Part shown: piece after piece, positions 1 through 12,145 of the stretch | Layout: each line of letters opens with the position of its first letter | Numbering within the stretch: the stretch's first letter is position 1 | Assembly: GCA_016719105.1 (NCBI GenBank) | Contig: JADKAQ010000046.1 | Coordinates: 434,001-498,000, forward strand | DNA length: 64,000 nt | Source: Gemmatimonadota bacterium | Lineage (GTDB): Bacteria; Gemmatimonadota; Gemmatimonadetes; Gemmatimonadales; Gemmatimonadaceae | Reading direction: 5' to 3' | The notes under the pieces: model-generated | Database searches by the model: none | Seen by the model: only the letters and a program-made list of their open reading frames with translations | What the model was told of the DNA's origin: nothing | Translations under genes and position numbers: made by a program

Positions 1-1609
1 TGAGGCGCGTCGCGTCGCTGGAGAGCTTCACCGCCACCACATCCTCACCACCACCCACTCCCCCGGGAACGGTGAGTGGAATGTTGGCCGACTCGGTGGT
101 GGCCGAGAAGAAGATGTTCCCCTGGGCGTCGGTAGACACGCCCTGGATGGCATCGGACGCGGCCCCGCCGTAGTAGCTCACCGCGAGGAACTGCCCGGTC
201 GGCGACACCTTCCAGATCCCGACGTCGAAGGGGCCGCCGCCGTACTGGCTCTGGTACGCGCCGGGGGTGGTGGCGAGGTTGGTCGAGCTGGTGGCGACGA
301 CGACGACGGCGTTCCCCTGCGGGTCGACCGCGAGGCCGTGCGTTTCCGACGCCTCGAGTCCATTGCCGCCGATGTACGTCCCGTACAGCAGCGTCGAGCC
401 GTCAGGGCTCAGCTTGGCGAGGAACTGGTCGCCCGCGCCGCCCAGAGTGGCGTCGGCACCGTTAGGCGTGGGGAGGTTGGTGGACGTGGTGGCGAACAGG
501 ACGAGGACGTTGCCGCTCGGGTCGACGCGAATGGCGGGCGTACCACTGTCGTCGCCAGCGCCGCCGAGGTAGGTGGCCCACAGCACCTGACTCCCGTCGG
601 CCTTGATCTTGGCGACGACCACGTCGAACCCGGCCGCCTTGGTGCGCTGGTAGGCGTTGGTGAACCAGGCTGCCGGGAAGCCGCCCGTGTTGGTCCAGGC
701 GACGACGTACACGTTTCCCTGCGCATCGATCGCGAGGTCGCGCGCGATGCCATCATCGCCCACCCCGAAGTAGCTGCACCAGACACGCGCCGAGCCGTTA
801 GGCAGCAGCTTGCAGACGAAGGCGTCCTGCGGACCATAGAAATTGGAGGTGCTGCCGCCGCCGAAGGTCGTCTGGAACGCCCCCGCCGTCACCGGGAAGC
901 CGGCCCCCGCCCGTCCGCCCACGTACACGAAACCCTGCGCGTCGGTCTCGACCGAGTAGGCGCGCTCGTAGCCGGGGCCGCCGAGGTAGGTGGACCAGAG
1001 CAGCGTGCCGCCGGGGGTGAAGGTGGAGATGAAGGCGTCGGAGGGCGGATTGAATCCGGAATCGCGAGTCTGGTCGTAGGCCCCGGCGGTCACCGGAAAG
1101 TTGGTCGACGCCGCGTTGCCGACCACGACCACGTTGCCGGAGGCGTCGACGGTGACATCGCGCGGCATGTCGCTGTCGTTGCCGCCGAGGTAGGTCATGA
1201 GATTGGGGCGATACGGCGCGTTGGAGGTCGGCGAACCGATCGTCACGTTCACCTGCCCGCTCGCCGGTGCGCTGGCCGCGGTGACGGTCGTGCCCCCAGC
1301 CTGCAGCGCGCGCAGCATGCCGTTGGCCGAGACCGAAGCGGTCTGGGCGTTGCCCACGCTCCAACTCACGGACGCATTCGGCATGACGATGCCGTTGCCG
1401 TCGCGCACCACCGCGGTGAGTTGCACCGAGTCTGGGACGATGAGCGCCACGGCACTCGGCGAGATGGTGACCGACGCCGCGACGACCACGGTGGGATTGG
1501 GGACGCCGGTGCCGTTGTCGTCGCCGCTGCAGCTGGCGGCAATGAGGGCACACAGGACGACGACGAGCGGGGGCATGAGGCGGAAGCGGTCGGGCGGCAG
1601 TAGGGGCAT
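1..1609 (-). CDS. SBBP-repeat surface lipoprotein, 3' end cut by the window
   Basis: The frame is open from the ATG at 1609 to the window edge (536 codons, no stop), so the C-terminus is missing. The N-terminus is a lipoprotein signal ending in the lipobox LIAASC, so the protein is probably anchored in a membrane and faces outward. A Big2/Ig-like segment follows (about residues 45-125), then repeated units of the form YLGG..D..D..GN.YV.G...S..FP.T.GA, which are SBBP beta-propeller repeats. GAGG seven bases before the ATG supports this start; a second ATG lies 11 codons in. The exact role is unknown. It could bind a polymer or another protein at the cell surface. Gene 1890-4232, on the same strand upstream, is also a surface lipoprotein. 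Confidence 0.85.
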   Translation of the reverse strand, partial: MPLLPPDRFRLMPPLVVVLCALIAASCSGDDNGTGVPNPTVVVAASVTISPSAVALIVPDSVQLTAVVRDGNGIVMPNASVSWSVGNAQTASVSANGMLRALQAGGTTVTAASAPASGQVNVTIGSPTSNAPYRPNLMTYLGGNDSDMPRDVTVDASGNVVVVGNAASTNFPVTAGAYDQTRDSGFNPPSDAFISTFTPGGTLLWSTYLGGPGYERAYSVETDAQGFVYVGGRAGAGFPVTAGAFQTTFGGGSTSNFYGPQDAFVCKLLPNGSARVWCSYFGVGDDGIARDLAIDAQGNVYVVAWTNTGGFPAAWFTNAYQRTKAAGFDVVVAKIKADGSQVLWATYLGGAGDDSGTPAIRVDPSGNVLVLFATTSTNLPTPNGADATLGGAGDQFLAKLSPDGSTLLYGTYIGGNGLEASETHGLAVDPQGNAVVVVATSSTNLATTPGAYQSQYGGGPFDVGIWKVSPTGQFLAVSYYGGAASDAIQGVSTDAQGNIFFSATTESANIPLTVPGGVGGGEDVVAVKLSSDATRL

Positions 1610-1835
1610 TCGATATCCTCGCGGTCCGGCGGCTCAAGGAGCAGCCGGCATTCGGCTTCTGCAATCTAGGGGAACCCCGTGAACCACGCGGCGTGACACG
1701 GGTCACACCTGCGGGCCGCACGCCAGGGCAGGGTGTCACCGCGTGGCCCGGGAGGGGCCGCCGCGACGGGCGACAGCAGTGCTACCCGGCAGCGCGACGA
1801 AGGTGCGCCGATGAACGACGTGACGCGCGAGGTAT

Positions 1836-1850
1836 CCCGGAAGTTCCGGG
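1836..1850 (-). terminator. short inverted repeat downstream of the DUF11 lipoprotein
   Basis: CCCGGAAGTTCCGGG is a perfect 7-1-7 inverted repeat lying 40 bases after the stop of the gene at 1890-4232. There is no T-run, so termination activity is only a guess. The rest of 1610-1889 holds no gene that I can support; it should contain the promoter of the SBBP gene. Confidence 0.25.
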
Positions 1851-1889
1851 GCCCCCGCGCGTCACGGAGAGGAGTACCGGGATTTGTGC

Positions 1890-4232
1890 CTACTGCACGA
1901 CGAAGACGTGCGTGACCGTGTTGTTGGTCGACAGTGGGTCGGGTTGATGACCGGCGACGGTCGCGGTGTTGGCGTATGAGCCCGCCGCCCCGGCGGTGGC
2001 GGTGACGAAGACGGTCTGCTTCCCCGCCGCGGCGAGCGCGGTCAAGGGACAGCTCATCGTCGTCGCCGTCCAGCTGCACCCCGCCCCGCTCACACTCGTG
2101 ATGGTGAAGCCCACCGCGCCCGACATCGCGAGCGTGCCACCGGTGATCGCCGTGGGACCGTTGTTGGTCGCCTGCACGCCGAAGGTGAACGACTGCCCGG
2201 CGAGGATCGTGGCGGGTATCTCGCGATAGGTGACGACTACGTCGGCGCTGCCGTCGTTGTCGGTGACGCTGACCGTCGGGTGGACGAGGGCGAGGGCGTT
2301 GTACGCTGCATCAGCACTGCTTGTGGTGGCGGCCAGCACATCGACCAACGGCGCCTCGACGACGGCGTCGTCAATCGCGCTGGTGGTGATGGTACGGGGT
2401 AGCACCCAGTCGGTGAGGGAAAAGACCGCTGGCGTCGCCGTCACCTGCCCCAGTGAGGCGGGGAGGTTCACCGTCACCGCCGCGGTCGGGGCCGTGCGCC
2501 CGAGACACGCCTGCAACGTATCGCTCACTCCACCCTCTGCCACGGACAGCGACGAGCGCGTGAAGTGCACCACCTCGTCAGGGTTGAAGCCCACCACGTT
2601 GTAGGTGCCCTTGGGATTGTAGGCCCGCCACTCACGCCCCGGCCCCTGCGCCCCCAGGCCCGTGACGGTGGTAAACGCGCCGCGTGGCACCACGGAGTTG
2701 TCGGTGATGCTCGGCACCACCTGGCCGCACGCGCCACCGGCGAACGTCACGAGGGTCCGGATGCTCAGCGTGCCGCCGTAGTGAATGCCCCCCGTCACGA
2801 CCAGTTGGTCGTAACTCCCCGCGCTGGTTCCGCCGATATCGACAGCCAGGGTCGAAGCCGGATCGAGGGTGACGGACTTCGCCGTGATCGTCCCGAGTCC
2901 CACGCCGGGCGCCACCGTGCCACCTAACGACACGACGTTGCCGACCTGTCCCACGCCGGTGAGCGTCGCGCGATCGAGCACCAGCTCGCCGGTCATCACG
3001 CCAGAGGCGCGGGTGCGGAAGGTGGTGGTGGGACGCATCACGAGTTCGGCGCTGGCGACAGTGCGCGCGATGGTCCCCTCGTTGCTGAGCGTGCTCCCCG
3101 CGCGCGCGAATCGGAGGTCGTCCGACAGCACGATCTGTCCCGTCCCCACGTTGCGCAGGCTGTCGGTGAGGATGGTCGAGGGCTCCACAACATTGATCGT
3201 CCCGCTGTTGACCATCGGCGGGAATTCGTACGGCAACTGGCCTCCCGTGCGTCGCAGCTCGATCGTCCCCGCGTTGGTGAACAGCGCCTGCGGCACGACG
3301 AATCGGACCGAGTCGGCCGATCCACCCACGTCGAGGTGAACGCCAGCCCCGACCGAGCCCCGGATCGTCCCGTTGACCAGGGGCGCCATCTCGATCGTGC
3401 CGGCCAGCGCGAGATTCCCGAGGACGAGCGTATCGGCGATCACCTGTACCACGCTCTCGGTTGGCGCGTTGGCCTGCGCTCCCAGGGTTCCCCCGCTCCA
3501 CTCGAACGCACCTTCACCCATGACCACGACTGGCGAGGCACCCGTGATGCTGCCGCCGGTTTGCCGAATGCGCCCGTGGTCGGCGATGAGGAGGCACAGG
3601 CTGTCCGACCTGATGGAGGCGCGGTTTTCGAAGACGCCACCATCGTCCGTCGCGGCTCCGCTCCTGCCACCGACGCAGGCAATGGTGCCGTCGTTGACGA
3701 CGGTATCCGCGAACAGCCACGAGGCGTTGAGTGTCAGCGTCCCCTCGATCGTGATGCGATTGGAAAACAGCGAGCTCGAATCGAGCACCAGCGTACTTCC
3801 CGCCCGCAGCAGGATCCATGCGTCCCCCGAGACCCCCTGGTCGAAGAACTTCGCGGTGACGTTGCTCGAGGGGCCACCGATCTGCAGCGCAGCGGTTCCG
3901 CCACCGTCAGCGGTCAGCGAGACCTCGTACGTTCCGGGCGCGACGATGCATAACGTGTCGTCGGCGGTGATCGGGGTAGCCGGGGACCACTTGGTGCTGT
4001 CGTCGATCACCCCGGAGACCCCGGACTTCCAGTAGTGCGTGCAGTACAACGGAACGGGGAAGACGGCAGCGGATGGGGCGTCCGGCCCAATCGCCAACTT
4101 GCGCGTCGCCTCCGTCGGTACGGCGGAGCACCCCTGCGCTACCGCCCCCCACACCAGCAGGAAGACGACCATCGGATGCCGTACGCCCTGCGACACCACC
4201 GTCGACCTCGCCCGGGACCGCGCCTTGTCCAT
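1890..4232 (-). CDS. large cell-surface lipoprotein with C-terminal DUF11 domain
   Basis: 780 residues. The start at 4232 is supported by GGAGGGAG just upstream. A signal segment ends in the lipobox VAQGC (about residue 35). The middle (about 60-520) is rich in short beta-strand turns such as NxGTI and G..V.LDSSS, as in autotransporter-like or hemagglutinin-like solenoids. Around 540-640 there is a Calx-beta-like stretch ending in VTDNDGSA. The last 110 residues form a DUF11/CARDB-like domain (NNGPTAITGG, CPLTALAAAG, ending HVFVVQ). It is a secreted adhesin- or matrix-like protein. No catalytic residues are evident and no precise function can be given. Confidence 0.8.
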   Translation of the reverse strand: MDKARSRARSTVVSQGVRHPMVVFLLVWGAVAQGCSAVPTEATRKLAIGPDAPSAAVFPVPLYCTHYWKSGVSGVIDDSTKWSPATPITADDTLCIVAPGTYEVSLTADGGGTAALQIGGPSSNVTAKFFDQGVSGDAWILLRAGSTLVLDSSSLFSNRITIEGTLTLNASWLFADTVVNDGTIACVGGRSGAATDDGGVFENRASIRSDSLCLLIADHGRIRQTGGSITGASPVVVMGEGAFEWSGGTLGAQANAPTESVVQVIADTLVLGNLALAGTIEMAPLVNGTIRGSVGAGVHLDVGGSADSVRFVVPQALFTNAGTIELRRTGGQLPYEFPPMVNSGTINVVEPSTILTDSLRNVGTGQIVLSDDLRFARAGSTLSNEGTIARTVASAELVMRPTTTFRTRASGVMTGELVLDRATLTGVGQVGNVVSLGGTVAPGVGLGTITAKSVTLDPASTLAVDIGGTSAGSYDQLVVTGGIHYGGTLSIRTLVTFAGGACGQVVPSITDNSVVPRGAFTTVTGLGAQGPGREWRAYNPKGTYNVVGFNPDEVVHFTRSSLSVAEGGVSDTLQACLGRTAPTAAVTVNLPASLGQVTATPAVFSLTDWVLPRTITTSAIDDAVVEAPLVDVLAATTSSADAAYNALALVHPTVSVTDNDGSADVVVTYREIPATILAGQSFTFGVQATNNGPTAITGGTLAMSGAVGFTITSVSGAGCSWTATTMSCPLTALAAAGKQTVFVTATAGAAGSYANTATVAGHQPDPLSTNNTVTHVFVVQ

Positions 4233-4367
4233 TGCTCCCTCCGCCAGGAACCGTCAGGAGGCCTCGCCCTGTCGAGGCTCCCTGCAGCTTCTGGCGCCGG
4301 ACGGGGCGCCGAGCGGACATCGAGGCGCGCGACGGGACGCACTCGGCCGCCTTCGCCTCGCGTGGGG

Positions 4368-7166
<2,799 letters not shown>

Positions 7167-7229
7167 TCCCTCACGAGTTCTGGCGCCGGACGCGCTCGCC
7201 AGGGGACACGCAGGGGCGGCGTCCAGCAA

Positions 7230-7781
7230 TCAGGTCATGAAACCGAGGTCGCGCGCGATCTCCTTTCGCAACCAGGCGCGCGCCGAGACCCACTCGCGCT
7301 GAACCGTCTTGGTCGAGACGCCGAGCAGCTGGGCCGTCTCTTCCACGGAGAGCCCGCCAAAGAAGCGGTGCTGGATGACCTCGACGCCACGCGCACTCAC
7401 GCGCCCCAGTCGTTCGAGTGCGTCATCGAGCGCGACGAGCTCGTCCGCCTCCGACTCGCTCAGGAAGAGCGATTCCTCCGCCTCCTCGAGCGAGACCTGC
7501 TCGCCGCCGGCGCCACGCTTGAGTCGATGCCGGCGACGAGCATGATCGACGAGGACGCGCCGCATGGTGTTGGAGGCCGCGGCGAAGAAGCGGGGGACGT
7601 CTTCGCGAGGCAGCCCGTACTGTGCCGACAGGCGCAGCCATGCCTCGTGGACGAGTGCAGTCGTCCCCAGCGTGTGCGGCCTGCGCTCACCCCGCAGGTG
7701 GCAATGCGCCATGGCACGCAACTCGTCGTAGAGTTGCGGGACGAACACGTCCAGTACTGGTGGGTTCGACGTCGCCGTCAT
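7230..7781 (-). CDS. ECF RNA polymerase sigma factor, X6-type
   Basis: 183 residues. Region 2 is recognised from YDELRAMAHCHL and the following A..LVHEAWLRL; region 4 from LSVEETAQLLGVSTKTVQREW, a clear helix-turn-helix. The pattern matches the Sig-70_X6 group of ECF sigma factors that accompany Ser/Thr kinases and have no classical anti-sigma factor. ATG 7781 has GGGGGA eight bases upstream; the TTG two codons earlier is less likely. The stop at 7230 touches the downstream kinase gene, so the two form an operon and the kinase may control this sigma factor by phosphorylation (inference from family context). Confidence 0.92.
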   Translation of the reverse strand: MTATSNPPVLDVFVPQLYDELRAMAHCHLRGERRPHTLGTTALVHEAWLRLSAQYGLPREDVPRFFAAASNTMRRVLVDHARRRHRLKRGAGGEQVSLEEAEESLFLSESEADELVALDDALERLGRVSARGVEVIQHRFFGGLSVEETAQLLGVSTKTVQREWVSARAWLRKEIARDLGFMT

Positions 7782-7905
7782 GTGCAATTCCCCCGGTTCG
7801 TCCCGAAGGTGCGGCCGCCGGGGGAACGGCGCTAGACGTGCGGCGCTAGTGCGACAATCCCGGCGCCCGCGAAGCGCGTAAGCGCGTGAGGCACATCGAG
7901 CGCAG

Positions 7906-7950
7906 TGGGGTCAGCGTCATCGAACGAGATTCTCGATGACGCTGACCCCA
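7906..7950. repeat. 18-bp perfect palindromic element (REP-like or terminator)
   Basis: Left arm TGGGGTCAGCGTCATCGA (7906-7923), 9-nt loop, right arm TCGATGACGCTGACCCCA (7933-7950): 18 of 18 paired. It lies between the metalloprotease stop (7990) and the sigma factor start (7781). There is no T-run. The TGGGGTCAG...CTGACCCCA ends resemble REP elements mobilised by RAYT/Y1 transposases in other bacteria (recalled similarity, not searched). No transposase gene is nearby. Confidence 0.6.
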
Positions 7951-7989
7951 GTTGCCGCCCCGACCGGTGCACGGCCCCGCTCGCCTACC

Positions 7990-10398
7990 TCACGGCCACG
8001 GCAGCGGAATCACCTGGAAGCGCGACCGGCTGGCCGGCTCATCCTCGCCGGCGAAGTAGCGCGCGATCTCCCGCCGTGCACTCGCCCGCAGCGCCTGGTC
8101 GGCCGGCGCTCCACCACTCATCGCCGCAATCGCCGCGTCGAGCTGCTGCAGCTCCCACTCGGCCCCCTGCCGCACGTCCGCCAGCGCCTGCTTGTCGCCG
8201 GCGCGGTCGAGGAGCGTGTTGAGCACCACGCGTTGCACCGCGCGCCGCAACGCCTGATCGTTAGGCTCCCCGCTCGCGGCGGCCCCCCACGTACGCTCGA
8301 CCACGCCATGCAGCACCTGCGCCAGCGTCGGCAACGACGCATCACGCGCCGAGAACTGCGCCACGCGCGCCAGGCGCTCACGGTGCATGATCCCTTCGAT
8401 CACCTCGGTCGCGAGGCCGCCCGCGAGCGAGATCTGGTCGAATGACGTGCCACCGGCCGACCCGATCCACGCCAGCGCATCGTCCCCGCCAAACGGCACG
8501 GGGGGAATGAGCTTCATCACGCGCTCCGGGACGGCGAGCGCCGCGGGCTCCAAGGCGTCGAGCGCCATGCCCAGCGCCTTCTCCTGCTGCGCCGCCGGAA
8601 TGATCGTCGTCGGGATCTGCCCGTCGCCGCGCATCGCGTAACGGAAGTCCATCCCGCCGATGTTCTTGATCAATCCCTCCAACGAATAGCGGTGGTGCAG
8701 GTACACATGCGTGAAGCGCATGTTGAGCAGGTACATCGGCTCACCCGGCTTGATGGCACGCTCGTCGAACTTGTCGATGAGCAGCTTGCGCACCCCGGCA
8801 GTCCGTTCAACGGCGTCGAACATCGTCTTCCCTTCCACCCAGCGCGTCACTTCGGGGATCGAGCCCTCGGCTCCCGCATCCTGGTCGGCGACGAAGCGCA
8901 CGTTGCGATCGAGCATCTCCTTGACCGTCTTCGCCAGCCCGGCACGTTCGCTCGCCTCGTCGGGATACCAGCGATAGCCGTAGCGGATCGCCAGCGAGTC
9001 CCACGCCCCGGCAAAGGGCGCGTAGGCCTTGGAGAGGTCCAGGTTCCCCTTCGCATCGACCGTCACGAGCGGGAAGGGATAGTCCATCACGCTCGTGCGC
9101 CCCTGTGAATGGGCGATGTAGTTGTGCGAGAGCCCGATCGTATGCCCGATCTCGTGCGCCGCGTGCTGCCGGCGACGCGACATGGCGAACGCCTCGGCGC
9201 TCACGTTGAGCCCGTTGGGACCGGCGGCCGGGAGCATCCCTGCATAGATGTTGTAGTCGACCAGCGACCGCCACGCGTCCATGCGCACCACGGTGCGCAG
9301 GATCTCGCCCGTGCGCGGATCGCTCAGCGACGGACCGACGCTGGGGCCGGGGCCATTGCGGTGGATCCAATACATCATGCTGTAGCGCGCATCCATGGGG
9401 TCGGCCCCCGACGGCAGGTCGCGCACGCTGAAGGCGTTCTTGAATCCCGCGCCCTCCATCACCTTCCCCCACCAGTTCCCCCCTTCGCGCAGCGCGGTGC
9501 GATACGGCTCGGGGATCCCGGGATCGAGGTAGTAGATGATGGGCTTCACCGGCTCGACCAGCTCACCGCGCGCGTACGCCGCCGGATCCTTCGGGACGAG
9601 GCGCCACCGGTTGATGTAGCCGTCGCCGTACGTCCCCTGGAACGTCTGGGCGAAGTCGAAGAAGCGCGGGCCGAAGAATCCGGCGCGCGGATCGGCCTCG
9701 CGCGGGCGCCACCCGTTGGCTTCGGGGAGCGCCACGAGCGAGTGGTGCAGCTCGAAGGTCGGCGACGCCGCGTCGGGCGCGGCACGCCGCAGCACCGCGC
9801 CGGGGTTGTCGACACCGAAGGTCAGCACCGCGTGGATCTCGGTATTGAGCGGGAAGCCCCGGGTGCGCGCCGCGTCGATCCAGCTGCGGTTGGCGTCGAC
9901 CCGCGCGTTGCCTCCCTGCGATCGGCGCACCGACTCGGCGATGCCATACGTATCCGACAGAAACAACGACGTCGCGTCGGCGGTCACCGTCCCGTTGGCC
10001 TCCCCTTCGATCGGGAAGGAGGCAACGACCGACGTGGGGAAGGCCTCACGCGCCGCGCGCATCCCCGCCTCGTCGGCGCCTAACGCGCGCACGCTCCAGT
10101 TGTCGCGCACGAGGACGAGCCGCTTGCCGCGTCGCTCGAGGCGCACGACGGCGCTCCCCCCGGTCTGTCCACGGTCGAGTCCCAGCGCCCCGACACCACC
10201 ACCCGTGGCAAGGACGGTCTGGTGCAGGAAGTCCTTCCCGATGCGATCGGGGGTGACTTCGAGCAGGACCTTGTTGCGGTCTGCATCGACGCGCACGCCG
10301 ATGAAGGGACGCTCCTGGGCGTAAAGCACGCGTGGCGCTACCGCCGTGATGCCGAAAGCCAGCGCGGCAGCCGCGCCGAGTCGCAGGGTGTGACGCAT
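7990..10398 (-). CDS. secreted zinc metalloprotease, DUF5117/DUF4953 type
   Basis: 802 residues from the ATG at 10398, which is followed by a clean signal peptide (MRHTLRLG... ending VLYAQ). An upstream in-frame extension would put 48 non-signal residues in front, so it was not used. The N-terminal half resembles DUF5117. The zinc site HEIGHTIGLSHN lies near residue 413, with MDY some 20 residues later (Met-turn-like), as in metzincin-like peptidases of this family. It should act in the periplasm or outside the cell on proteins or peptides; the substrate is unknown. A serine hydrolase gene lies upstream on the same strand, 193 bases away, and a palindrome lies just downstream. Confidence 0.88.
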   Translation of the reverse strand: MRHTLRLGAAAALAFGITAVAPRVLYAQERPFIGVRVDADRNKVLLEVTPDRIGKDFLHQTVLATGGGVGALGLDRGQTGGSAVVRLERRGKRLVLVRDNWSVRALGADEAGMRAAREAFPTSVVASFPIEGEANGTVTADATSLFLSDTYGIAESVRRSQGGNARVDANRSWIDAARTRGFPLNTEIHAVLTFGVDNPGAVLRRAAPDAASPTFELHHSLVALPEANGWRPREADPRAGFFGPRFFDFAQTFQGTYGDGYINRWRLVPKDPAAYARGELVEPVKPIIYYLDPGIPEPYRTALREGGNWWGKVMEGAGFKNAFSVRDLPSGADPMDARYSMMYWIHRNGPGPSVGPSLSDPRTGEILRTVVRMDAWRSLVDYNIYAGMLPAAGPNGLNVSAEAFAMSRRRQHAAHEIGHTIGLSHNYIAHSQGRTSVMDYPFPLVTVDAKGNLDLSKAYAPFAGAWDSLAIRYGYRWYPDEASERAGLAKTVKEMLDRNVRFVADQDAGAEGSIPEVTRWVEGKTMFDAVERTAGVRKLLIDKFDERAIKPGEPMYLLNMRFTHVYLHHRYSLEGLIKNIGGMDFRYAMRGDGQIPTTIIPAAQQEKALGMALDALEPAALAVPERVMKLIPPVPFGGDDALAWIGSAGGTSFDQISLAGGLATEVIEGIMHRERLARVAQFSARDASLPTLAQVLHGVVERTWGAAASGEPNDQALRRAVQRVVLNTLLDRAGDKQALADVRQGAEWELQQLDAAIAAMSGGAPADQALRASARREIARYFAGEDEPASRSRFQVIPLPWP

Positions 10399-10506
10399 GA
10401 GGGTTGATTGGAGTGGCAGGATGTGCGAGCAGTTCAGGAGGCGCAGACTCAGATGTCGCCGTCTCTTCAACGTTTGCCCGGGCGAGATCGCTGGCCGTTT
10501 CCCCCG

Positions 10507-10590
10507 TGATCCTCCGTGTGACCCCCGTGCCCCCCGTGTCAAAGCTCTACACGGGGGTTCACGGGGGCTTCACGGGGGATCACAGAGGAC
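10507..10590. repeat. large imperfect palindrome built of CACGGGGG units
   Basis: The left side (10510-10539) carries TCCTCCGTGTGACCCCCGTG then CCCCCCGTGT. The right side (10549-10589) carries ACACGGGGG, TCACGGGGG and TTCACGGGGG units, then ATCACAGAGGA. The core stem CCCCCGTGT/ACACGGGGG has a 9-nt loop. It lies between the serine hydrolase stop (10592) and the metalloprotease start (10398). It resembles the CACGGAGG/CACAGAGG intergenic repeats seen in several environmental phyla (recalled, not searched). It may also end transcription of the serine hydrolase gene. Confidence 0.55.
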
Positions 10591-10591
10591 G

Positions 10592-11962
10592 CTACTTGCG
10601 CTTCAGCATGTTGTTCTGTGAACCACCGTCCAGGCGCACCGCCGTGATCGTCCCCGCACTGTCGGTGAAGACGAAGCGGACGCCGCCCCAGACGAAGGTG
10701 TTGTTCCCCACATGGGTCAGCATCCGCTTGCTGCCACGGAACTGCGCCGACACGGCGCCGTTCTCGACCACGATCGTCAGCGACTGCGGCCCACCGCGCC
10801 CGCGCCCCGTGAATGTCCCCGCATAACGACTCGCCTCTCCCACGATCGGCGTCGACGTGACCGCCTTTCGCCCGAGCACTGCCTCGGCGATCGCCTCCGA
10901 GGTCTCCGACGGCCCTGAAGGCCCCGAGACGTTGTACAGCACGATGATGCTCAGCGAATCGTCGGGGAAGTAGAGGTTGTCCGACGTCCATCCGTTGATC
11001 CCGCCCCCGTGGTGAATGGAGCGGTGCCCCACGACCGGCGTGAAGGCGAGCCCCTTCGCGTAGCCCACGCGCGTCCCGTCGTTGAGCGTGTCCGGCGTGG
11101 TCAACTGGCGGTAGGCGTCGGCGCCGAGGATCGTGCGCGAGCGGTGCAGCGCGGTGTTCCACGCCACCAGGTCGCGCGCCGTGCTGCATAACGAGCCGGC
11201 GGCATACGGCCAGACGTGGCTCAGCGGGCGCTTCTGGATCGGGCCGTTGCTGCCGCCCCAGTCGTAGCCGGTGGTCTTGTTGGGCGTGATGGTGACGTCA
11301 CTGCAGTAGTGCGACGCGGTCATCCCCGCGGGTTCGAAGAGGTGCTTCTTCACGTAGTCGGCGTACGACTTCCCGCTCGCCTTCTCCACGATCATCCCCG
11401 CGAGGAAGAAGGCCGAGTTGTTGTAGATCTGCTCCTCGCCGGGCTCGAAGTCGTATGGCCACTTTGCGATCACCTGCAGGATCGAATCCTTGGCGAGGGC
11501 GAACGGCATGAGGGCGCGCGCCTCGGGGATCTCGGTGTAGCCGCGGATCCCGGAGGTGTGGTCCAGCAGGCGGCGGACGGCAATGCGACGCCCCTTGGTG
11601 TTGAATTGCGGCACCCACTTCGAGATGTCGTCGTCGAGCGAGAGCTTCCCCTGCTCCACCAGCTGCATAATCGCGGCGCCGGTGAACTGCTTGGTGACCG
11701 AGCCGATCTCGTAGATGGCGTTAGGCGGCGTGGCCACGCCCAGTTCGAGGTTGGCCTTGCCGTACCCCTTCACGGCAATGGTGTCGCGCCCGCGCACGAC
11801 GGCGATGGAGGCACCGACCACCTGCCCGCCAGCGATGGCGGCATTCATGATCGAGTCGATGCGCGCCACGAGGGCGGGGCGCGAGGCGCCCTGCGCCGCC
11901 AGCGCGGAGTCGGCGAGGGGGGCGGCCACGAGCGCCGCGACGGCAAGTAGACTGGATCTCAT
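10592..11962 (-). CDS. exported serine hydrolase, beta-lactamase/class C fold
   Basis: 456 residues from the ATG at 11962, giving a signal peptide that ends near ADSALAAQG. The penicillin-binding/beta-lactamase signatures are complete: GSVTK (SxxK, about residue 87), IYNNSAF (YxN, about 180) and HHGGGING (HxG in place of KTG, about 316). The C-terminal 100 residues form a small beta domain typical of esterase/D-aminopeptidase-like relatives. It is likely a periplasmic esterase or peptidase rather than a true antibiotic-resistance enzyme, because these relatives are widespread. The next gene downstream on the same strand is the metalloprotease. Confidence 0.88.
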   Translation of the reverse strand: MRSSLLAVAALVAAPLADSALAAQGASRPALVARIDSIMNAAIAGGQVVGASIAVVRGRDTIAVKGYGKANLELGVATPPNAIYEIGSVTKQFTGAAIMQLVEQGKLSLDDDISKWVPQFNTKGRRIAVRRLLDHTSGIRGYTEIPEARALMPFALAKDSILQVIAKWPYDFEPGEEQIYNNSAFFLAGMIVEKASGKSYADYVKKHLFEPAGMTASHYCSDVTITPNKTTGYDWGGSNGPIQKRPLSHVWPYAAGSLCSTARDLVAWNTALHRSRTILGADAYRQLTTPDTLNDGTRVGYAKGLAFTPVVGHRSIHHGGGINGWTSDNLYFPDDSLSIIVLYNVSGPSGPSETSEAIAEAVLGRKAVTSTPIVGEASRYAGTFTGRGRGGPQSLTIVVENGAVSAQFRGSKRMLTHVGNNTFVWGGVRFVFTDSAGTITAVRLDGGSQNNMLKRK

Positions 11963-12145
11963 CGAACGAGCCTGGCGTGAGGGTGGGGCGAGCCGAATCA
12001 CGGGGCACAATATGCGCCCCGACTGGCGGCCGCGTCACACTCCCGCTCCCCAATTGCACCATCAGGCCGTCGGCGCACCACCGGCGCACCCACCGGCCGC
12101 CCCCCCCGACTGTCCCCCGCGCTGCAACCGGCACATACTCTCCGC

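Noticed and set aside
338..1603. Plus-strand open frame of 421 codons
   Set aside because: Antisense to the SBBP lipoprotein, whose frame has a signal peptide and repeats; the product has no domain.
10507..10590. CRISPR-like array from the repeated CACGGGGG units
   Set aside because: Units are only 8-10 bases, with no constant spacer length, no cas gene and palindromic symmetry.
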